A program made the translations under genes and the position numbers. The notes below the pieces were generated by a model. That model was not told where the DNA came from. It saw only the letters and a program-made list of their open reading frames with translations, and did no database searches. A DNA stretch of 39,036 bases from the NCBI GenBank assembly GCA_051875715.1, contig JBJEHD010000079.1, positions 1-39,036 on the forward strand, written 5' to 3'. The DNA comes from DYCT01 sp051875715 (lineage in GTDB: Bacteria; Bacteroidota; Bacteroidia; Bacteroidales; Bacteroidaceae). How positions within the stretch are numbered: the stretch's first letter is position 1; each line of letters begins with the position of its first letter. This document shows positions 1 to 7,513 of the stretch, piece by piece.

Positions 1-2
1 AA

Positions 3-260
3 GACTATGTCTGTCGGCATTTGCAGAAGAGGGATGCTATGCTGGTATACCGAGGAAGGATGAAAAATATATATGTGATGAAGGTCGTCGATTTGTTTGA
101 CGAAGCGGCGGCGAAAGATGAAAAACTGACTCTGATAATCCAGGGCGACGGCCGGGTGACGGAGGCCGAACTGCAGGAGATGGAAACTTACATGGACGGA
201 TCTCCATATCGAAATAGAATGCGATATGTCGCATTGACGGATAGAGACACTTTAAAATAA
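3..260 (+). CDS. C-terminal end of an unidentified protein (cut by window edge)
   Basis: This frame is open to the left edge and stops 9 bases before glf, so it is the 3' end of a gene that starts outside the window. About 85 residues are visible and they are rich in charged residues (a DEAAAKDEKL stretch, then EAELQEME). I see no catalytic motif and do not recognise the family. Its position immediately upstream of glf suggests a polysaccharide-biosynthesis protein such as a glycosyltransferase, but that is inference from context only. A TTG at 21 or ATG codons at 37 and 61 could serve as internal starts, but continuity to the edge makes a truncated gene more likely. Confidence 0.5.
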   Translation, partial: DYVCRHLQKRDAMLVYRGRMKNIYVMKVVDLFDEAAAKDEKLTLIIQGDGRVTEAELQEMETYMDGSPYRNRMRYVALTDRDTLK

Positions 261-269
261 CATCAGATT

Positions 270-1394
270 ATGCAAAGATACGACTATTTGATTGTCGGCT
301 CCGGCTTGTTCGGGGCCACGTTTGCCTATCGGGTCAAGGCGGCTGGCAAACGGTGTTTGGTGATAGACCGCCGTCCACATCTGGGCGGCAACGTGTATTG
401 TGAGCAGGTGGACGGAATCAACGTGCACAAGTATGGGGCGCACATCTTCCATACGAACAACCGGGAGGTGTGGGATTTCGTCAACTCGCTGGTGGAGTTC
501 AACCGGTATACGAACAGCCCGGTGGCCAACTATCGTGGGCGGCTGTTCAGCTTGCCGTTCAACATGAACACGTTCTACCAGATGTGGGGCGTGACAACTC
601 CGGCGGAGGCTTCGGCGAAGATAGAGGAACAGAAGGCGGAGGCAGTGGCTGCCCTGCAAGGGCGCGCTCCGTCCAACCTGGAGGAGCAGGCCCTGACGCT
701 GGTGGGCCGCGACATCTTCGAGACACTGATTAAAGAGTATACCGAGAAGCAATGGGGCCGCCGGTGCAGCGAACTTCCGGCCTTCATCATCAAACGCCTT
801 CCGGTTCGCCTGGTGTTCGACAACAACTACTTCAACGACCGCTACCAGGGCATCCCAGTCGGGGGATACAACCGGCTGACGGAGGCCCTGCTGGAGGGAA
901 CAGAGTGCCGGACGGGCGTGGACTTCTTCACGTCGGAGTATCGCGACTGGTGTCGGTATGCCGACCGGTTGGTGTACACGGGTGCGCTGGACGAATATTT
1001 CGACTATCGTCTGGGACGGTTGGATTGGCGGACGGTCAGTTTCCGCACCCGCGTGGAACCGATGCCCAACTATCAGGGCAATGCGGTGGTGAACTACACG
1101 AGCCATGAGGTGCCCTATACGCGTGTGATAGAGCACAAGCATTTCGAGATGTTCGGGCAGGAAGTATGCGACTGCCCGACGACGGTAGTGAGCGAGGAAT
1201 ATTCCACCGAGTACCGTGAAGGAATGGAACCGTACTATCCGGTGAACGACGAGCGGAACAACCGCCTGGCGGATGCTTATCGTGCTTTGGCGGCCCAGGA
1301 AACGGATGTCATCTTTGGCGGACGCCTGGCCCAGTATCGCTACTACGATATGGCTCCCGTGATAGAACAGGTACTGAATCTGGAGGAGGTGTGA
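270..1394 (+). CDS. glf: UDP-galactopyranose mutase
   Basis: The enzyme interconverts UDP-galactopyranose and UDP-galactofuranose in the cytoplasm, using reduced FAD, to supply galactofuranose for surface polysaccharides. The 374-residue length is normal for the family. The N-terminus has the FAD-binding glycine motif GSGLFG (residues 10-15) followed by an acidic-basic IDRRPHLGGN segment. The KYGAHIFHTN segment, the central TEKQWG and the IPVGGYN motif are family signatures, and the C-terminus holds GGRLAQYRYYDM, which closes the FAD site. The gene ends inside the region that provides the ribosome-binding site for the GtrA-like gene, so the two are translationally close. It belongs to the surface-polysaccharide cluster that runs on to 4030. 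Confidence 0.97.
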   Translation: MQRYDYLIVGSGLFGATFAYRVKAAGKRCLVIDRRPHLGGNVYCEQVDGINVHKYGAHIFHTNNREVWDFVNSLVEFNRYTNSPVANYRGRLFSLPFNMNTFYQMWGVTTPAEASAKIEEQKAEAVAALQGRAPSNLEEQALTLVGRDIFETLIKEYTEKQWGRRCSELPAFIIKRLPVRLVFDNNYFNDRYQGIPVGGYNRLTEALLEGTECRTGVDFFTSEYRDWCRYADRLVYTGALDEYFDYRLGRLDWRTVSFRTRVEPMPNYQGNAVVNYTSHEVPYTRVIEHKHFEMFGQEVCDCPTTVVSEEYSTEYREGMEPYYPVNDERNNRLADAYRALAAQETDVIFGGRLAQYRYYDMAPVIEQVLNLEEV

Positions 1395-1396
1395 GG

Positions 1397-1801
1397 ATGG
1401 AGTGGATAAGGAGTATATTCGGACGATTCCGCAACCTGATTCTCTATGGCGTTATCGGAAGTTTGACGTCCATGTTGGATTTCGCAGTCTTTACCGTTCT
1501 GACATCCTGCTTGGGTGTGTATTATTTATTGGCCAACTGTCTGTCGGTATTGGTCGGCATATCTACGAGTTTTGTGCTGAACCGCTCGTACAACTTCAAA
1601 GTGAAAGACAAGACAAAGCGCCGCTTTCTGATTTTCCTGTCCGTAGGACTCTCGGGACTGTGCATGAGCAACTTGATCCTGTGGATAGGTATTGACAAAC
1701 TGCAAGCGAACGAACAACTGACAAAACTGGCCTCCATCGTGCTGGTGGTTTTCTTCCAGTTCTTATTGAACAAGTATATAACCTTTAAAGTAACAAGATA
1801 A
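1397..1801 (+). CDS. GtrA-family membrane protein (putative lipid-linked sugar flippase)
   Basis: A small integral membrane protein of 134 residues with four predicted membrane helices and the GtrA signature spacing: a first helix LILYGVIGSLTSMLDF, a helix ending in FVLNRSYNFK, then a short basic loop and two more helices ending in FLLNKYITFK. GtrA proteins are thought to flip undecaprenyl-phosphate-linked sugars across the inner membrane. I chose ATG at 1397 rather than GTG at 1391 because the GGAGGAGG run at 1382-1389 is correctly spaced for 1397 and too close for 1391. It is followed at once by a GT2 glycosyltransferase and a GT-C membrane protein, the same functional trio as in gtrABC serotype-conversion operons. 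Confidence 0.88.
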   Translation: MEWIRSIFGRFRNLILYGVIGSLTSMLDFAVFTVLTSCLGVYYLLANCLSVLVGISTSFVLNRSYNFKVKDKTKRRFLIFLSVGLSGLCMSNLILWIGIDKLQANEQLTKLASIVLVVFFQFLLNKYITFKVTR

Positions 1802-1804
1802 CAG

Positions 1805-2534
1805 ATGGAAACGATTTATTTCGTGATGCCGGCTTACAATGAGGCGGCGAATATCGGCCAAGTGGTGGAACAATGGTATCCGCTGGTCGATAAAATTCAA
1901 AATGGGGGGGGGTAAAGCCCGCCTGGTGATTGCAAACGATGGCAGTAAGGATGAAACGTATGCCATCATGAAAGAGTTGCAGAAGTCATACCCATTGTTA
2001 GAACCACTGGACAAACCAAACTCCGGGCATGGGGCTACCGTCTTGTATCTTTATCGCTATGCACTGGAGCATGGCGCAGACTTTATTTTTCAGACCGATA
2101 GTGACGGGCAGACCAATCCTGACGAGTTTTGGCAGATGTGGGAGCACCGAAACGAGTATGACTTCCAAATCGGTTATCGCCGCGGAAGGCAAGATGGTTT
2201 CAGCCGGGTGTTCGTGACGAAGACATTGCGCCTGGTGGTGTGGATGATGTTTCACGAGTGGGTGACGGATGCAAACACGCCTTTCCGATTGATGGCAAAG
2301 GAGAAATTGAAGGCCATCATGGATGTGATACCGCAGGACTATTTCCTGTGCAATGTGGCAATCTCGGCCATTGCAGTGAAATGGAAATACAAGATAAAAT
2401 TCTATGAAATCACGTTTAAACCCAGACAGGGTGGTGTCAACAGTATCAATATGAAGCGCATCTTCAAAATTGGCTGGAAAGCGTTGGGGGATTTTCGTGG
2501 AATCAATAATAATCTGAAGAGGAACAATAAATGA
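1805..2534 (+). CDS. GT2 glycosyltransferase, frameshifted at a poly-G tract (off phase as read)
   Basis: The start at 1805 encodes a typical family-2 glycosyltransferase N-terminus (FVMPAYNEAANIG), but after residue 33 a run of nine G (1904-1912) leads straight into a TAA stop at 1913. The rest of the protein continues in another frame: LVIANDGSKDET, then the DXD-type FQTDSDGQTNPDEF, up to the stop at 2534. Eight or eleven G would restore one protein of about 242 residues. By family it would transfer a sugar from a nucleotide sugar to a lipid phosphate carrier, as GtrB or dolichol-phosphate-sugar synthases do, but it lacks the C-terminal membrane helices of GtrB. It sits between the GtrA-like gene (3-base gap) and the GT-C gene (ATGA overlap). 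The shift may be phase variation, a true mutation or a homopolymer sequencing error. Confidence 0.85.
1904..1912 (+). repeat. Nine-G homopolymer inside the GT2 gene
   Basis: Nine consecutive G residues lie in the 5' part of the glycosyltransferase reading frame, immediately before an in-frame TAA. Tracts of this kind change length by slipped-strand mispairing and act as on/off switches in Campylobacter, Helicobacter and Neisseria surface-glycan genes. With nine G the downstream frame is not translated from 1805. Confidence 0.8.
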
Positions 2535-4030
2535 TTGGTATGAGAACACGAATTCTTCAGATGGAACAGATGCTGTCAAGTAATCGTGGTATCTGCTACA
2601 CGCTATTCTTATTTACATCTGTGTTGTTTTTATCGTTCTATTCTTTCTCTACTTCTCCGTTGTTCTACAATGAAGGGATGGATAGCGCGGTCTTCAAGAC
2701 AATGGGTTTGGCTATTTTGCATGGGAAAGTACCTTATGTGGATGTTTTTGACCATAAGGGCCCCGTGTTGTATTTTATAAACGCTCTTGGTCAATGGCTT
2801 ATTCCAGGAAGAGGTGGCATATTTGCGTTACAAGTAGTAGGTATGACTGTGATGTTGGGATGCTGGTTTCGTATGGCTAAACTTTTTGTACGTCCCGTTC
2901 AAGCTCTGCTGGCCATTCTTTGTGCTTTGTTTTTGTATGGAGGACTTATACAGGAGGGTAACCAATGTGAAGAATGGATGATGATATTCTTCTCTATATC
3001 ATTGAGTGTGGTCATCTCTCATTACAAGGTTAGCCCGTATCAGCCCTTGCCTTTTGGAACCAGCATGGTACTTGGGCTATGTTTTGGTTTGACATTTTTA
3101 ATCCGACCAAATGATGCAGTAGCCCAAGTAGGTGGTATTATGACATGGCTTTCGGTGCAGATGTTGTATAAGGAGGAATTTAGGAACTTCTGGAGAAATA
3201 CAATAGGCTTTCTAATGGGGACTATTGTTGTATTGGTACCGGTGGTAATTTACTTTGCACATCATGGTGCATTGTATGATTTATGGTATGGCCTCATCGG
3301 GTTTAATCAGTCCTATTCAGGGGGATTGGCTGCTATGATAACATTCTCTTTTAAAGTGAGTTTATGGCTTTTTATGATATCCATGGGATGCCTAATGATT
3401 CATGTGGGTTTAAGAAACATATTGATGTTAACTCTGATTCCCATGTGCTTGACAATCCTGTTGATGGGTAAAAATGGCTTTCCTCATTATGGAATAGTGT
3501 TGATGCCTTACTATATGTTGGCAATCACGATGTTGATGAGAAGAACAGAGAAGACATTCTTTGTGCTGGTTTTGTCTGTGTTGCTATTTGCACCTCAAGT
3601 GGGCAATCGCCATGTATTGGCTCTGGCGGGAAAGAATGTGGTAAAAATAGTACGCTTATGTTGGAAAGGGCAAGATAGCATCAAAGAATATTATGATGCT
3701 TCAACGAAGTTGTTAGAACACATTCCGTCTGAAGAGAGAGGACAGGTATGGAACTACGATCTGAGATGGGATAGTGGTAATGTGACCGATCCTGCTGCTT
3801 TTTCCGTGTTGTGGCATAATGGAATTGTGCAATGTAACAAAATCACCTATGGGTGTAATCCGAAATTATTAGAGGAGGATAAGTTGGAATTACATACTCC
3901 TCGTTGGGTGCTTGTCTCAAATGCGGAGCATTTTGAGTCTGATGGGAATCGGGTATCTGTATATGATAAAACTGGAGAGATGAAGACGTCGCATGGTAAT
4001 TTGTACCTATATAAACGACGTATGAATTAA
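2531..4030 (+). CDS. GT-C superfamily membrane glycosyltransferase (GT39/PMT-like)
   Basis: A 499-residue polytopic membrane protein with about ten hydrophobic segments and a soluble C-terminal part of about 120 residues. The first periplasmic loop carries GMDSAVFKTMG and FDHKGPVLYF, the acidic and DHKGP motifs seen in Bacteroidota members of the protein-mannosyltransferase-like GT-C fold. Such enzymes take a sugar from a polyprenyl-phosphate carrier on the periplasmic face and attach it to a glycan or protein. The start overlaps the GT2 stop (ATGA), so it is translationally coupled. Base composition is clearly more AT-rich than the flanking genes, which suggests acquisition. Its TAA stop lies within the TTAA end of a MITE-like repeat. 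Substrate unknown; an O-antigen-modifying role fits the GtrA/GT2 context. Confidence 0.75.
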   Translation: MIGMRTRILQMEQMLSSNRGICYTLFLFTSVLFLSFYSFSTSPLFYNEGMDSAVFKTMGLAILHGKVPYVDVFDHKGPVLYFINALGQWLIPGRGGIFALQVVGMTVMLGCWFRMAKLFVRPVQALLAILCALFLYGGLIQEGNQCEEWMMIFFSISLSVVISHYKVSPYQPLPFGTSMVLGLCFGLTFLIRPNDAVAQVGGIMTWLSVQMLYKEEFRNFWRNTIGFLMGTIVVLVPVVIYFAHHGALYDLWYGLIGFNQSYSGGLAAMITFSFKVSLWLFMISMGCLMIHVGLRNILMLTLIPMCLTILLMGKNGFPHYGIVLMPYYMLAITMLMRRTEKTFFVLVLSVLLFAPQVGNRHVLALAGKNVVKIVRLCWKGQDSIKEYYDASTKLLEHIPSEERGQVWNYDLRWDSGNVTDPAAFSVLWHNGIVQCNKITYGCNPKLLEEDKLELHTPRWVLVSNAEHFESDGNRVSVYDKTGEMKTSHGNLYLYKRRMN

Positions 4031-4197
4031 ACCCAAATCGGTCGTTAGCGTTATGATGATAACGACTGCTATTCTTGAGCAGATGTTTTCTCGTTTTGAG
4101 GGCGCAATGGGACTCCATTGTAACCGAGAAACGGGAAGACAGATGCCAAAAAGAAAGTTCGTTTGCGCATAATGGCCTAATGGCCGTTTTGGGTTAA
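4027..4197 (-). mobile_element. MITE-like palindromic element, copy A
   Basis: A 171-bp non-coding element bounded by TTAA at both ends (4027-4030 and 4194-4197), with about 22-bp imperfect terminal inverted repeats beginning TTAAaCCCAAAtCGG. Read on the minus strand it matches 17722-17893 along its full length with about 14 substitutions and one single-base indel (about 91% identity, counted by eye). The whole element is an imperfect palindrome with the centre near an AATGG/CCATT pair. No gene is encoded. Full-length recurrence, terminal inverted repeats and TTAA borders suggest a miniature inverted-repeat transposable element; a repeated regulatory hairpin is the alternative. Confidence 0.75.
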
Positions 4198-4231
4198 AGC
4201 ATGATATGTAAGAGTTGAATACGTATTTCAA

Positions 4232-4280
4232 AAGACGAGAAAAGCCGGAGGGCATTGCGCCCTCCGGCTTTTCTCGTCTT
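4232..4280. terminator. Bidirectional terminator hairpin between convergent genes
   Basis: A perfect 22-bp inverted repeat (4232-4253 and 4259-4280) with a five-base loop, carrying A-rich and T-rich segments in its arms. It lies between the convergent GT-C gene and cytochrome c peroxidase gene and can terminate transcription from both sides. Confidence 0.85.
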
Positions 4281-4294
4281 AAGGCCTTGACCTC

Positions 4295-5689
4295 TTATTG
4301 CTGGTTCTTATTAGTCAGCGCTTGGCCCTGGTATTCGCCGGTCTGAGCTTCGAGGAAACTCTTGACTTTCTGAATGTCGGCATCGGGCATGGTGCGGCCG
4401 ACCTGGTAGAGCGACATCATTTCGATGGCTTTCTCCAAGGTGGCTACGCTGCCGTCGTGGTAGTACGGCCAGGTAAGGGCTACGTTGCGCAATGTAGGCG
4501 TTTTGAAGCGATAGCGGTCGCGTTCTACGCCGGTCTGGGCCCAACGTCCGTTGTCTGCATCGGTCAGGCCGGACTGTGCATTCAGTTCGCGGTCTTTGAA
4601 GTAGTCGGCACGCTGTCCCATCATCTCGTATGACAAGCCACCCATGTTGACACCGGCATGGCAGGTAGCGCAGTTGTACTCCTTGAAGAGGGCATAGCCT
4701 TCCACTTGTTCGGCGGTCAGGGCTTGCTTGTCGCCTTTGAGGTAGCGGTCGAACGGCGAGTTGGGGGTGATGAGCGTCTTCTCGTACTCGGCAATGGCGT
4801 CCGTGATGGTCTGCTGGCTGTAGCCTTCGGGATAGACGGCTAAGAACTGGGTCGTGAATGCTTTGTCCTCGGAGAGGCGGGCGGCAATTTCCTCGAAGGA
4901 GGCAGAACCCATCTCTACCGGATTGAGAGGAGGACCGGCAGCCTGGTCGGCCAGGGTGGCGGCACGTCCGTCCCAGAACTGCACGAAGTTGAACACGGCA
5001 TTGTAGGACGTGGGGGCGTTGATGCCACCGAACTGTCCGCCGATGCCTTCGGAGTATTGCAGGTTGTCGACACCGGCAGTCTCGATGCCGTGGCAGGTGG
5101 CGCACGAAATGGTGCCGTCGCCCGACAGACGGGTGTCGTGGTAAAGCAGTTTACCCAAGGCAACCTTGGACGGATTGGTCTCTACGGCATCGGGCAGCGG
5201 ACGTACAGGCTCGTTTTTGAACTCATCGGCGGCCAGTGGGTTAGGATAGAACGTTTCGCGGTGCTGCTTGACCCATTGCAGGGCAATGTCGGTCTTGGCC
5301 GCCGTGAGCGATGAACCCCAGTGGGCGATGTAGTAGGAGAAGAGGGGCATGCTGCCGTCGGCAACACACTTTTCCACCTTGGCCAGGTCTACTTCGTTGA
5401 CGGCCTGACCGGACGAGAGAGCCTCCATCATGGGGGCGATGTCGAACGACTGGTATCCGTTGCGGACGTGGCTGCCAATCAGTTGGTCGGCAACGGGCCA
5501 CTCGGCGTAGAACGGGAGGTCGGGATTGGCGGTGTGGCAGAAGACGCAACCACCATCGTTGAGAATCTGTGTCATCTGCCCGTCGATGGGCAACGACGCG
5601 TCGGGGGCCTGGTTGACGGCTCGGTAGGCAATGGCCAAAGCGGCAACTCCGATGGCGGCACCGACGATGATTTTACTGGATTGTTTCAT
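4295..5689 (-). CDS. Tri-heme cytochrome c peroxidase (MauG/CcpA family)
   Basis: A secreted c-type cytochrome of 464 residues that by family reduces hydrogen peroxide to water with electrons from small cytochromes or the quinol pool. The N-terminus (residues 5-21) is a signal or anchor helix. Three heme-binding CXXCH motifs are visible: CVFCH (48-52), CATCH (196-200) and CATCH (340-344). The last two belong to the classical di-heme peroxidase domains, with PTSYNAVFNFVQFWDGRA and RFKTPTLRNVALTWPYYHDG as family signatures; the first sits in an extra N-terminal heme domain found in Bacteroidota forms. It lies 62 bases downstream of ccsA on the same strand, so the cytochrome and its maturation genes are probably co-transcribed. 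Confidence 0.92.
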   Translation of the reverse strand: MKQSSKIIVGAAIGVAALAIAYRAVNQAPDASLPIDGQMTQILNDGGCVFCHTANPDLPFYAEWPVADQLIGSHVRNGYQSFDIAPMMEALSSGQAVNEVDLAKVEKCVADGSMPLFSYYIAHWGSSLTAAKTDIALQWVKQHRETFYPNPLAADEFKNEPVRPLPDAVETNPSKVALGKLLYHDTRLSGDGTISCATCHGIETAGVDNLQYSEGIGGQFGGINAPTSYNAVFNFVQFWDGRAATLADQAAGPPLNPVEMGSASFEEIAARLSEDKAFTTQFLAVYPEGYSQQTITDAIAEYEKTLITPNSPFDRYLKGDKQALTAEQVEGYALFKEYNCATCHAGVNMGGLSYEMMGQRADYFKDRELNAQSGLTDADNGRWAQTGVERDRYRFKTPTLRNVALTWPYYHDGSVATLEKAIEMMSLYQVGRTMPDADIQKVKSFLEAQTGEYQGQALTNKNQQ

Positions 5690-5751
5690 AATTACTTTTA
5701 TTTAAGTGAATAGAATTTATTGTTTTCTAAGCGAAGAGGTCGAATCCTGTG

Positions 5752-6546
5752 TCAGGAGGTGCTGTAACTGTGCATGCTGGCAGCGGCCGAAGGGAGAAAG
5801 TTGACACCGTACCAACACATCTGCAGCAAGGCGAAACCGACAATCAGCCAGACGTAGGAACCGACGAAGCGGGTCTTGGCGTTGGGGACGAACTGCCGGT
5901 GGAGGTAGACGAGGTAGGCACACCAGGTGGCAACAGCCCAGGTCTCTTTCGGATCCCAACTCCAGTAGGTACCCCAGGCTTGCTTGGCCCAGATGCAACC
6001 GGACAGCATGCCGAAGGTAAGAAAGGCAAGGCCGATGCCGACCAACTGGCTGGTATGGGCCAGATAGGATGCGGTGCGTTGCCACAGACCGGCCAGGGCC
6101 AGCAGGAAGGTGCAGCCGAAAAGACTATAGGAGAAGATGTAGACCGTGACGTGGGGAACGAACCAGGCACTCTGAAGCGCCGGCATCAGCGAACGGTCGT
6201 GTATCTCGGGATGTAGCAGGTTGAGCAGGATGAACACGGTGGCGGTGATGAGTGAGAACAACGGAATCCACCGATATCGCCAGCGGAGGTAGACGAACCA
6301 GCCGGAAGCGACCATGAACAGGGAGTACCACAGACGTGTTTCGCCCAGTGTGCGGAGCGGCGGCCGTTCGAGGGTGTGCCACAGGCCGGCGATGAAGGCT
6401 ATGTAGACCAGCAGGCCGGCGGCTGTGAACCAGGCGCTGAGCCGTTCGCATCGGCGGCTCCGGCAGAGTGCCAAAACCGAACCGATCGTCCATGGCAGGA
6501 TGGACAGCAGGGCGAAGAGGCCGAATTGATTCCACGTGATGTTCAT
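5752..6546 (-). CDS. ccsA: Cytochrome c biogenesis protein CcsA/ResC
   Basis: An integral membrane protein of 264 residues with about eight hydrophobic segments. It contains the tryptophan-rich heme-handling WWD motif (WGTYWSWDPKETWA) in a segment beginning GCIWAKQA. CcsA/ResC forms, with ResB/CcsB, the system II synthase that carries heme across the membrane and attaches it to CXXCH motifs of periplasmic apocytochromes. Its start overlaps the stop of the upstream resB-like gene by four bases (ATGA), which indicates coupled translation. The adjacent tri-heme peroxidase is an obvious client. Confidence 0.93.
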   Translation of the reverse strand: MNITWNQFGLFALLSILPWTIGSVLALCRSRRCERLSAWFTAAGLLVYIAFIAGLWHTLERPPLRTLGETRLWYSLFMVASGWFVYLRWRYRWIPLFSLITATVFILLNLLHPEIHDRSLMPALQSAWFVPHVTVYIFSYSLFGCTFLLALAGLWQRTASYLAHTSQLVGIGLAFLTFGMLSGCIWAKQAWGTYWSWDPKETWAVATWCAYLVYLHRQFVPNAKTRFVGSYVWLIVGFALLQMCWYGVNFLPSAAASMHSYSTS

Positions 6547-7421
6547 ACGCTACGGGGTTTGAGGTTTCGCAAAGTCCATCCGGCACCGACCAGCAGGAGG
6601 ACAATGCCGGAGAAGAGGACGTATTTCCAAGGCTGCCGAACGACCTGCAGAACGCAATAGCGCACGTCGGCCGGAGAGGATTGACGGTCGTAGTTGAGCA
6701 GATACAGGTCCTCGCCCCATCGGATGGCATGAGGCGCGTTGATGGACAGGCGGACCGGCTCTCCGTCCAGCAGCACCGTGGCCACGTATTGGGTGGGCGT
6801 TTGGTCGTGGGGCAGCCGTTCGACGACGAAATCCTGCAACTGGAGTGTGTAGGGCAGGGTATGTGGCCGGCCGGCTGCATCGACGGCCTGGGTGGTGGCC
6901 TCGGCACGCGATACCTGGACGTGCCACTCTTGTGTGTCGGGTGCACCGAACAGCCCGCCGAACAGGCAGAGCCATACGCCTCCATGGGTCAGCAGAAAGG
7001 CTCCGTCGCGTGAGGGACGGATGCTGCGGAGACGATGGAAGAGCAGGAGGGTGAGGTGGCCCAACAAGGCCGTCAGCAGGGCGACGAATGGCCACGAGGT
7101 GGGGAACTGGTAGAACCCCAATCGCATCAGCAGGATGCCCCAGAATCCATCGGCCGAAGGGTGGGGCGTCTGGGGCAGGCAACCGCCAATGATGCTCCAA
7201 AGCGCCAAGGCTGCCAGCAGGGCGCAGGCCATTCGGGACGAGCGCAGGGAACGCAGCCAGGAACTCTGCTCCTTTTCGCGCGAAAGCACATACAAAAGGG
7301 CAATGAAGGCGATGCCCACCGACCAACTGATGGGAGCCGACAGATACGCCGGTTGCAGATTGCCGACGAGGCATTGCAGCGTGGCGAAGCAGGCGAGATA
7401 GATGAGCAACCCGATGACCAT
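6543..7421 (-). CDS. resB: ResB-like cytochrome c biogenesis protein (CcsB)
   Basis: A 292-residue membrane protein with hydrophobic helices in the first ~125 residues, a helix after the RPSRDGAFLLTHGGVWL segment near residue 145, a soluble beta-rich periplasmic part, and a last helix near residues 262-283 followed by a basic tail. This layout matches ResB/CcsB, the partner of CcsA in system II cytochrome c maturation. It is shorter than Gram-positive ResB but normal for Bacteroidota. It is the first gene of a minus-strand operon (resB-ccsA-peroxidase) with a TAnnTTTG promoter just upstream. Assignment rests on topology and the overlap with ccsA more than on catalytic residues. Confidence 0.82.
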   Translation of the reverse strand: MVIGLLIYLACFATLQCLVGNLQPAYLSAPISWSVGIAFIALLYVLSREKEQSSWLRSLRSSRMACALLAALALWSIIGGCLPQTPHPSADGFWGILLMRLGFYQFPTSWPFVALLTALLGHLTLLLFHRLRSIRPSRDGAFLLTHGGVWLCLFGGLFGAPDTQEWHVQVSRAEATTQAVDAAGRPHTLPYTLQLQDFVVERLPHDQTPTQYVATVLLDGEPVRLSINAPHAIRWGEDLYLLNYDRQSSPADVRYCVLQVVRQPWKYVLFSGIVLLLVGAGWTLRNLKPRSV

Positions 7422-7445
7422 GATTAGTTTCTGTTGTTAAACGAA

Positions 7446-7453
7446 CAAAAATA
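7446..7453 (-). promoter_or_regulatory. -7 promoter box for resB-ccsA-peroxidase
   Basis: The minus strand reads TATTTTTG, a full match to the Bacteroidota -7 consensus TAnnTTTG, 24 bases before the resB start. No clear -33 TTTG is visible at the expected distance. Confidence 0.6.
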
Positions 7454-7513
7454 GAAAAGCCTTTTCAGATACTTGCGGGCTGTGGAGGGTTTCCTTTCAG
7501 AAAAATACATCTT

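Noticed and set aside
1839..2534. Independent glycosyltransferase gene starting at 1839 in the downstream frame
   Set aside because: The first residues in that frame do not resemble a GT2 N-terminus, whereas the frame from 1805 supplies the missing conserved FVMPAYNE segment. A frameshifted single gene explains both parts better.
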